From: JBDSLU01 sp039916225
Lineage (GTDB): Bacteria > Acidobacteriota > Vicinamibacteria > Vicinamibacterales > Vicinamibacteraceae
DNA length: 14,510 nucleotides
Direction of reading: 5' to 3'
NCBI GenBank assembly: GCA_039916225.1
Contig: JBDSLU010000279.1
Span: forward strand, 1 to 14,510
Positions 8,260 through 14,510 of the stretch are shown piece after piece (the stretch's first letter is position 1; every line of letters starts with the position of its first letter). The notes below the pieces were generated by a model that saw only the letters and a list, made by a program, of their open reading frames with translations, was not told the origin of the DNA and made no database searches. A program made the position numbers and the translations under genes.

Positions 8260-10574
8260 CGCGCCAGGTCGGCGCGGCGCTGCCGCACGAATCGGCGGTC
8301 GGCCACGTCACCGGCGCGGCCCGCTACGTCGACGACCTGTGGCCGAACGTCGCGCACGTCGCCCACGCATGGCCAGTGCAAGTCGCGGAGGCGCACGCCC
8401 GCGTCGAGCGCATCGATGCCGCCGCCGCGCGCCAGGCGCCGGGCGTCCTCGCCGTGCTGACCGCGGACGACGTGCCGGGCGAGAACGACATCGGTGTCGC
8501 CAGGCGCGACGAGCCGCTGTTCCCGACCGAGGTCTGCTTCGTCGGGCACGCCGTCGCGTGGGTGATCGCCGAGACCGAGGAGCAGGCGCGCGTCGCCGCC
8601 GGCCTGGTTCGGGTCGAGTGCGAGGCGCTTCCGGCGATCCTGTCGATCGACGCGGCCATCGCCGCCGACAGTTTCCTCACCGCCGGCGATCGCCTGGCCA
8701 AAGGCGACGCCGCGGCCGCACTCCGCACCGCGCCGCGCCGCTTCGACGGCGAGTTCGCGATCGGCGGGCAGGAGCACTTCTACCTCGAGACCAACGCCGC
8801 GCTGGCGTATCGCGACGAGGACGGCGGCATGTTCGTCCACTCGTCGACGCAACATCCGACCGAGACGCAGGAGATCGTTGCCCGCGTCCTCGCGGTGCCC
8901 AAGCACGCCGTCGTGGTGCAGTGCCTGCGGATGGGCGGAGCGTTCGGCGGCAAGGAAGTACAGGCCAACGGCTTTGCGGCGGTTGCGGCGCTGGCGGCGT
9001 CGCGCCTCGGCCGTCCCGTGCGCGTCCGCTTGACCCGCCGGCAGGACATGGTCATGACCGGCAAGCGCCACCCGTTCCTGGCGCGCTTCCGGGTTGGCTT
9101 CGACAACACCGGCCGGCTGGTCGCTCTCGCCGTGCAGCTGTTCAGCGACGGCGGCTGGGCCCTCGATCTCAGCTTCCCGGTGCTGGGTCGGGCGATGTTC
9201 CACGTCGACAACTGCTACGACCTGCCGCACGTCGAAGTGCTCGGCCGCGTCTGCCGCACGCACCACGTCTCACACACCGCGTTTCGCGGCTTCGGGGGAC
9301 CGCAGGGCATGCTGGTGATCGAGGAGATCCTCGATCGCGTGGCCCGCACGCTCGATCTGCCGCCGCACGTCGTCCGCGAGCGCAACTTCTATCGCACCGG
9401 CGACGTCACCCACTACGGCCAGGTGGTGCGCGACCCCGAGCGCATCGCGCGGATCTGGGCCGAGCTCGGCGCGAGCGCCAGCTTCGAGGCGCGCTGGGCC
9501 GAGGTCGCGGCCTTCAACGCCGGGAGTCCGAACCTGAAGCGGGGCCTGGCGATCACGCCGGTGAAGTTCGGTATCTCGTTCACGACGTCGTACTACAACC
9601 AGGCCGGCGCGCTGATCCTCGTCTACAAGGACGGCAGCATCCAGGTGAACCACGGCGGCACCGAGATGGGCCAGGGCCTGCACACCAAGATGCGGCAGGT
9701 GGCGGCCGACGGCCTCGGCGTGCCGCTCGAGGCGGTGCGGCTGATGCCGACCCGCACCGACAAGGTCCCGAACACCTCCGCGACGGCGGCGTCGTGCGGC
9801 TCTGATCTGAACGGCGCTGCCGTCCGCGACGCCTGCGACACGCTCCGCGGGCGCCTGGCGGAGGTGGCCGCGGAGATGCTCGACGCATCGGCCGCCGATG
9901 TCGTCTTCGTCGACGGCCGCGTCGGCGTCAGCGGGCGGGCCGAGCCTGGCGTGCCCTTCTGCGAGGTGGTGGCCAAGGCCTACTACGCGCGCGTGCCGCT
10001 GTTCGCGGCCGGCTTCTACAAGACGCCCGAGATCCACTTCGACTGGAAGACCGGTGACGGCAAGCCGTTCCACTACTTCGCCTACGGCGCCGCCGTCAGC
10101 GAAGTCGAGGTCGACGGCTTCACCGGCCAGTACCGGCTGCTGCGCACCGACATCCTGCACGACGTCGGCGATTCGCTCTCGCCGCTCGTCGATCGCGGCC
10201 AGGTCGAAGGCGGGTTCGTGCAGGGCGTCGGCTGGCTGACGACCGAGGAGCTGGTGTGGGGCGGCGACGGCGCGTTCCTGTCGCACGGCGCCTCGACCTA
10301 CAAGCTGCCGACGCTCGGCGAGTGCCCGCCCGATCTGCGCGTCGCGTTCCTCGAGCGCGCCCGCGAGCCGGGCGTGATCCACGGCAGCAAGGCGGTGGGT
10401 GAGCCGCCGCTGATGCTGGCGATCAGCGTCCGCGAGGCGCTGCGCGCGGCGGTGGCCGCTTTCGGTGCTGGAGGGACCGTCGAGCTTGCGAGCCCGGCGA
10501 CGCCAGAAGCGGTGTTCTGGGCCATCGAGCGTGCTCGCAGTCGATCTCCCCAGCCGATCCTCGCCCGATCCTGA
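8256..10574 (+). CDS. xdhB: Xanthine dehydrogenase large subunit (molybdopterin)
   Basis: A 772-residue molybdenum-cofactor subunit that oxidises hypoxanthine and xanthine to urate. It begins directly with the a/b hammerhead domain (HESAVGHVTGAARYVDDL, 11-28). Active-site residues match those of known XDH: Q172 in GGQEHFYLE, E234 in GGAFGGKE (bovine Glu802), R344 in AFRGFGGPQG (bovine Arg880) and the base E716 in GSKAVGEPPLM (bovine Glu1261). A KFGISFTTSYYNQAGALI stretch (437-454) corresponds to the purine-stacking segment, and GGTEMGQGLHTKM (467-479) binds cofactor. All purine-specific residues are kept, so this is a xanthine dehydrogenase rather than a CO or aldehyde oxidoreductase. Length matches the R. 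capsulatus XdhB class. The XdhC maturation factor and cofactor-synthesis genes are not in the window. Confidence 0.96.
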
Positions 10575-10607
10575 TCCCCGCCAGACCCTGATTGTCGCCA
10601 CGGCTCG

Positions 10608-10623
10608 CTGGCGCAGCCGCCAG
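10608..10623. repeat. Small perfect inverted repeat after xdhB
   Basis: CTGGCG-CAGC-CGCCAG is a perfect 6-base stem with a 4-base loop in the 94-base gap between xdhB and the next gene. No U-run follows, so it is not a classical intrinsic terminator. It could weaken read-through or protect the xdh mRNA end, or be chance in GC-rich DNA. Confidence 0.4.
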
Positions 10624-10655
10624 GAAATGTACGGGCGCGCTGTCGCCGACGTTCT

Positions 10656-10661
10656 AGGAGG
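10656..10661 (+). promoter_or_regulatory. Shine-Dalgarno site of the small helical-protein gene
   Basis: AGGAGG lies seven bases before GTG 10669. This consensus site is the main evidence that the short frame is translated. A second weaker GGGAG (10674-10678) lies five bases before the in-frame ATG 10684. Confidence 0.65.
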
Positions 10662-10668
10662 AGCGTCT

Positions 10669-10914
10669 GTGAAGGGAGTCGAGATGGCGAAGAAGGCGAC
10701 GGATCCGTGCCGGGCCGAGCGGGCCAGGGTGGCGAAGAGTGAAGCGCTGGTGCAGGAGATGGAAGAACGTCTGGCAGATACACCGACCCCCAAGAGGGCG
10801 ATCTTGCGCGAAAAGATCAGGACGGAAAAGACGAAACTGCGAGGCTTCCAGCGACAGCTCGCCGCCTGCCTCGCCGCCCACCCAACTCGAGGAGGGGGCC
10901 GCGGCCGGCCGTGA
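10669..10914 (+). CDS. Small charged helical protein coupled to the TIR gene
   Basis: I do not recognise this gene's family. It encodes 81 residues from GTG 10669 (MKGVEMAKKA...) or 76 from ATG 10684. The body is highly charged and likely forms a two-helix coiled coil: RAERARVAKSEALVQEMEERL, a TPTPK turn, then an AILREKIRTEKTKLRGFQRQLAACL helix. It ends in a Gly/Arg/Pro-rich tail. It has no signal peptide or membrane segment. The consensus AGGAGG ahead of GTG 10669 supports translation, and the stop overlaps the TIR gene start as GTGA, so the two are probably translated together. It may be a partner or regulator of the TIR protein. It lies 94 bases after xdhB, on the same strand. Confidence 0.7.
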   Translation: MKGVEMAKKATDPCRAERARVAKSEALVQEMEERLADTPTPKRAILREKIRTEKTKLRGFQRQLAACLAAHPTRGGGRGRP

Positions 10915-13688
10915 CAGGCCCCTCCGGGGTACCCGTGAAATACGACGCGTTCCTCTCCTACAGTCACTCCGCCGACGACGCGCTGGCACCGGCGCTGCAA
11001 TCGGCCCTGCACCGACTGGCACGGCCCTGGAACCGGCTGCGCGCCCTTCGTATCTTCCGCGACAAGACCAGCCTGTCGGCGAGCCCGGAGCTGTGGCCCG
11101 CCATCGTCGCCGCGCTGGCAGACGCCCGGTATTTCCTCCTGCTCGCGTCGCCGGCGGCGGCCTCGTCGCGCTGGGTAGAGAAGGAGGTCGAGTGGTGGCT
11201 CGAGCACCGGTCGCCGCAGACCATGCTGATCCTCGTCACCGGCGGTCAGCTCGCCTGGGACGACGCGGCCAATGACTTCGACTGGCCGCGCACCGATGCC
11301 ATCGCGCCGCTCCTGCGCGGCCGCTTTCCGAGCGAGCCGCTGTGGGTGGATCTGCGGTGGGCGCGGACCGGCGAGGCCCTGAGCCTCCGCCACGTCCAGT
11401 TCCGGCAGGCGGTGCTCGACGTCGCCGCACCGCTCCACGGGCGGAGCAAGGACGAGCTCGACGGCGAGGATGTCCGGCAGTTCGCGCGCACGCGCCGCCT
11501 CGCCCGGGCGGCGATCGCCGGGCTTGTCGCCCTGACCCTCAGCGCCGTCGCCGCGGCGTGGTTCGCGGTGCGCCAGCGCGACGAGGCGCTGCGGCAGAGT
11601 TCGATCGCCCAGGCGGGGCGCCTGGCGTCGCAAGCCGACCTGCTGCGGGAGCGCGGCGGGCCGGTGGACACGAGCACGATGCTGGCTGCCGAAGCGGTGC
11701 GCCTGCTCGATTCGATCGGCGAACGGTCGCTCGAAGCGGATCTGGCGCTGCGCCGGTCGCTGGCACGGCAGCCCCATCGGCTCGGCGACTTCGTGCACTA
11801 CAGCGGCGACCAGTTCGCTATCGCCAGCGACGGTCGCCACATCGCCGTCAACCCGGTGGGCAACGACGCGAGTGTCTACGGCACGAGCGGTGAGGTCGCC
11901 GGCGGCTGTTCGCGCGAACAGATCGGCACGCGTCTCGAGGCGCAGGGGCGTCCGCACTTCGTCTTCGTCGAGGCGGTCACCGCCAGCGGCAGTCACTGCG
12001 CCATCATCACGCTCGGGTCGGCGGAGACGCGCCAGATCGGCCTCTGGTCGGCAGCGCCGCTCGAGGAAATCGCCGTCGTGCCGCACCGGAGTGACGGCAA
12101 CCTGCGGCTGGCCCTGAGCGAGGACGCCGAGTACCTCGCCATCACCGACCTCGCGCAGGCTGGCGGAGATACGCCCGGACGGTTCCGGATCTGGAGCCGT
12201 TCGCGTCGCGCCGACGTGCTCACCCAGACCGCGGCCGACTTCGTCGCTTTCAGCCGCGACAAGGTCCTCGTCGCGGCGAGCAACGGCATCTGGCGCCTGC
12301 CCGTGGTGGAGCAGAGCACCGCCAGCCGCGTCCTGGCGTGGCCGCGGAAGCCGTGGCAGATCGTGCTCAGCGCCAATGGGCGATTCGCGGCGACGCTCGA
12401 CGCGTCCACGCTCGCGGTCTGGGATCTGACGTCGGCCCGTCTCGTGCGCGAGATCCGGTCGCAGCCGGGGAGCCTCCTTGCGGTGCACGGCAATGGCCGG
12501 CTGCTGCTCCTGGCATCGCCGGGCGCCGTGGTGTGGGACCAGGAGGCCGACGAGGCGGTGGGCACGCTGGCCGTCGAGCCCGTGGCCGGCCTGTTCGACG
12601 GCAGCGGCCTGATCGTCATCACCGCCGATCGAGGTATCCAGCGCGCGACCATCTTCGCGGGCGGACTCGGCGCCGGCGCCACCGCGCGCACATCGATCGA
12701 CGCCGACGAGACGGTGCACTGGCTGGCCATCGACGGCGCGGAGGTCAGCCTGCTGGTCGAGGCCGCCCCGGAGATGCGCCTCGACGTCTGGACGCCTGCG
12801 ACGGCGACCCGCGCGACGCGAATCCGCGTCGACCGTCCGTCTCCGCTGCCGACCGCGGTCAGTGCCGATGGCCGGCGATTCGCGCTCGGCCGGCCGAACG
12901 GCGTGCTGATCGGAGCGCTATCCGCGGCGATTCCGCCTCTCGAGCTCGCGCTGCCGGGGCCGCCCGATGCACTGGTGCTGAGCGCCGACGGTGAGATCCT
13001 CGGCGCGAGGGTCCGTGATCAGCTCGAGATCCGCAACGTGCGAGGCGGATCGTGGCACGCGCCGCTGCCGGCCGGCGTCGAACGCGTCGGGGTCTCTGGC
13101 GACGGACGCTATGCGGCGGTCGTCCGCCGCCTCGACGGGCCGCCGACACGCAAGGGCGACGCCTTCGAACTCGTGGCGTGGCGGACCTTCGCGGCGTCGC
13201 CGCCGGTGTCGGTCGACCTGGGGCGCGACATCACCACGCCCGGGCTCGATTGCCAGGCCGGTGTGGAGGGCGCCGCCCTGCGGGTGGGGACCGCGATCGT
13301 CGACCTGGCGAAGGCGGTCGTGGTTCCGGCCCAGGCGGGCGCCACCAGCCGGCCGTGCGAGGCGATCACGAGCGCGACCACCAGCGCCACGATCGACGAT
13401 CGGCAGTTGCTCGTGATCGACCGGCTCGGGGTGCCGATCGCGCGTCTCGATCATCCCGCCGCGATTCAGCGAGCGGCGCTGGGCAGCGACGGTCGCTACG
13501 CCGCGACGCTCGACGAGCGCGGCGTGGTGCGACTGTGGGCTCTGGTGCCGCGGGACCTCGTGACGCAGGCCTGCGCACAGGCGCCGAGCCCGCTCGACGA
13601 GGCGGCCTGGGCTCGCTACCTGCCGCCGACCCTCGTCGTGGATGCGTGCGGCCGGGCCCGGCCGGCCGCCGGCGCGCCGCCGCCATGA
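10911..13688 (+). CDS. TIR domain-membrane helix-beta-propeller protein
   Basis: A 925-residue protein. Residues 10-150 form a TIR_2-type domain: YDAFLSYSHSADD (11-23), a FRDKTSL box (49-55), YFLLLAS (74-80) and SSRWVEKEVEWWL (85-97). E92 stands where TIR NADases have their catalytic Glu (W-x-x-x-E). Residues 198-220 are one hydrophobic helix. Residues 221-290 are a helical linker. From about 295 there is a WD40/TolB-like propeller with recurring blades such as ASDGRHIAV, SANGRFAAT, SADGRRFAL, SGDGRYAAV and GSDGRYAATLDERGVVRLW. The C-terminus, TQAC...AAWARYLPP...VVDAC (885-913), is the tail often seen in bacterial WD40 signalling proteins. All six cysteines (333, 363, 781, 816, 888, 913) lie after the helix. 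There is no STAND NTPase. GTG 10911 overlaps the upstream stop; GTG 10935 is an alternative start. Role in defence or signalling is inferred. Confidence 0.85.
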   Translation: MTGPSGVPVKYDAFLSYSHSADDALAPALQSALHRLARPWNRLRALRIFRDKTSLSASPELWPAIVAALADARYFLLLASPAAASSRWVEKEVEWWLEHRSPQTMLILVTGGQLAWDDAANDFDWPRTDAIAPLLRGRFPSEPLWVDLRWARTGEALSLRHVQFRQAVLDVAAPLHGRSKDELDGEDVRQFARTRRLARAAIAGLVALTLSAVAAAWFAVRQRDEALRQSSIAQAGRLASQADLLRERGGPVDTSTMLAAEAVRLLDSIGERSLEADLALRRSLARQPHRLGDFVHYSGDQFAIASDGRHIAVNPVGNDASVYGTSGEVAGGCSREQIGTRLEAQGRPHFVFVEAVTASGSHCAIITLGSAETRQIGLWSAAPLEEIAVVPHRSDGNLRLALSEDAEYLAITDLAQAGGDTPGRFRIWSRSRRADVLTQTAADFVAFSRDKVLVAASNGIWRLPVVEQSTASRVLAWPRKPWQIVLSANGRFAATLDASTLAVWDLTSARLVREIRSQPGSLLAVHGNGRLLLLASPGAVVWDQEADEAVGTLAVEPVAGLFDGSGLIVITADRGIQRATIFAGGLGAGATARTSIDADETVHWLAIDGAEVSLLVEAAPEMRLDVWTPATATRATRIRVDRPSPLPTAVSADGRRFALGRPNGVLIGALSAAIPPLELALPGPPDALVLSADGEILGARVRDQLEIRNVRGGSWHAPLPAGVERVGVSGDGRYAAVVRRLDGPPTRKGDAFELVAWRTFAASPPVSVDLGRDITTPGLDCQAGVEGAALRVGTAIVDLAKAVVVPAQAGATSRPCEAITSATTSATIDDRQLLVIDRLGVPIARLDHPAAIQRAALGSDGRYAATLDERGVVRLWALVPRDLVTQACAQAPSPLDEAAWARYLPPTLVVDACGRARPAAGAPPP

Positions 13689-13689
13689 G

Positions 13690-13715
13690 GGCGACGACGC
13701 GTCGGGGACGCCTTT
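13690..13715. terminator. Possible shared terminator between convergent genes
   Basis: The 30 bases between the two convergent stops contain GGCG (13690-13693) pairing with CGCC (13709-13712) around a perfect palindrome CGACGCGTCG (13695-13704), followed on the plus strand by TTT. This is a weak hairpin that could serve either strand. Confidence 0.3.
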
Positions 13716-13718
13716 CGC

Positions 13719-14510
13719 TCAGAACGACATGCGGAAGGAGAACTGCAGGATCCGCATGAAGCCGGACTGCAGGTTGGTCTGCCCGAAGTTCGAGCTGCCG
13801 ACCGTGTTGGCGCCCTGGAGTGCGCGCACGTTCGGGCGGTTCAGCACGTTGAGCACCTCGAGCCGCAGCTGACCCTTCCACGGGCCGACCAGGGCGAGAT
13901 CCTTCTGCACGACGGCATCGATGTTGTACTGCGGCGGCGTACGCACCTCAGTGATGGTGCGCGGCGCATCGCCGATGGTGCCCGTCGGCGCCAGCGAAAA
14001 CGCCAACGGGTTCACCCAGGTCGCGGTCGGATGATCGGCCGACGCCAGGCGATCCTCGAAGCCGCCGGCGGTGGCGAGGTCGACGCCACTGACGATGTTC
14101 GGCCGGTTCGCCGTGGTCGCGCCGCCCAGGCTCAGGCGCGCATCCGCCGCCTGCTGGACGTTCAGCGGGAAGCCGCTCTGCAGCGTGATCGTGGCGGCCA
14201 GCGTCCAGTCGCCGAGCAGCTTCTGGCCGAGCCCGCCGCTGCCGAAGCGGTGTCCTTCGCCGAACGGCAGCTGCACCATCGGCGCGAGGATGATGCGGTG
14301 CGGCACGTCGACCACGCTGTAGCCGTACTCGGCACCGGGGTCGAAGCAGGCCGACGTGAACTGCGCGCCGTCGGAACAGCCCGGCCGTGAGGCAACGTAG
14401 TTGTAGTTGTTGATCGGCAGCGCCGGACTCACCGCCGCATAGAAGTTGCTCTCGCCGACCAGGTTGTCCTTGAGGACGCTGTAGGTGTAGCTGAAGCGCC
14501 CGCCCCACCC
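13719..14510 (-). CDS. TonB-dependent receptor (Oar-like), C-terminal part
   Basis: The last 263 or so residues of an outer-membrane beta-barrel receptor, entering from the right edge and ending at 13719. The frame continues beyond the window with WGGRFSYTYSVLKDNLVGES just inside the edge, so no start is given. Alternating aromatic strands are evident: VDVPHRIILAPMVQLPFG, WTLAATITLQSGFPLNV, GQLRLEVLNVLNRPNV, and the final RILQFSFRMSF, ending in the terminal Phe recognised by the BAM machinery. The phrases HRI..P..QLPFG, GDW.....TLQSGFPL and EVLNVLNRPN are typical of large carboxypeptidase-regulatory-domain/Oar-type receptors abundant in Acidobacteriota. The TonB box, plug domain and substrate cannot be seen. 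It is convergent with the TIR gene, 30 bases apart. Confidence 0.92.
   Translation of the reverse strand, partial: GWGGRFSYTYSVLKDNLVGESNFYAAVSPALPINNYNYVASRPGCSDGAQFTSACFDPGAEYGYSVVDVPHRIILAPMVQLPFGEGHRFGSGGLGQKLLGDWTLAATITLQSGFPLNVQQAADARLSLGGATTANRPNIVSGVDLATAGGFEDRLASADHPTATWVNPLAFSLAPTGTIGDAPRTITEVRTPPQYNIDAVVQKDLALVGPWKGQLRLEVLNVLNRPNVRALQGANTVGSSNFGQTNLQSGFMRILQFSFRMSF

Noticed and set aside
10575..10668. A separate promoter for the small gene and the TIR gene
   Set aside because: No -10/-35 pair with sensible spacing was found; read-through from xdhB cannot be excluded.
9270..12719. A 1149-codon open frame on the minus strand across xdhB and the TIR gene
   Set aside because: It is antisense to two well-supported genes in a GC-rich segment where stop codons are rare. 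Its translation is Arg/His/Ala/Gly-rich with no recognisable domain.

Overview
The window is a GC-rich (by eye well above 65%), gene-dense bacterial chromosome segment. Two features suggest Acidobacteriota, probably a Vicinamibacteria-like lineage. The first is a secreted FG-GAP/VCBS protein at the left edge. The second is the end of a large TonB-dependent outer-membrane receptor at the right edge, of the Oar-like type that this phylum carries in many copies. This placement is an inference from gene content; no rRNA or tRNA is present to confirm it.

Layout, left to right: (1) positions 1-907, minus strand, the N-terminal part of a secreted FG-GAP/VCBS (CRTAC1-like) protein that runs off the left edge. 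(2) A divergent plus-strand pair, a DUF4112 membrane protein and a RimJ/RimL-type GNAT acetyltransferase. (3) A tightly packed minus-strand operon, transcribed right to left from about 6709 to 2109: allantoinase (allB), an allantoicase-OHCU decarboxylase fusion (alc-uraD), 5-hydroxyisourate hydrolase (uraH) and a DUF6986 CitE/HpcH-like aldolase-superfamily protein. Most junctions are 4-base start/stop overlaps. (4) A 125-base divergent control region, 6710-6834. (5) Plus-strand xdhA-xdhB, a two-subunit NAD-type xanthine dehydrogenase with all purine-binding residues in place. (6) A short gene for a charged helical protein, overlapping by 4 bases a 925-residue protein with a TIR domain, one membrane helix and a beta-propeller. 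(7) Converging from the right, the C-terminal end of a TonB-dependent receptor barrel.

The central 8.5 kb forms a purine catabolism locus: hypoxanthine/xanthine to urate (XdhAB), hydroxyisourate to OHCU (UraH), OHCU to allantoin (UraD domain), allantoin to allantoate (AllB), allantoate to ureidoglycolate plus urea (Alc domain). Urate oxidase and a recognisable ureidoglycolate lyase are absent from the window. The DUF6986 protein sits at the end of the operon, where glyoxylate or ureidoglycolate would have to be handled, and is the best candidate for an uncharacterised step. The other candidate for new biology is the TIR/propeller protein with its small coupled partner: all six of its cysteines lie beyond the membrane helix, which suggests an extracytoplasmic sensor joined to a cytoplasmic TIR effector.
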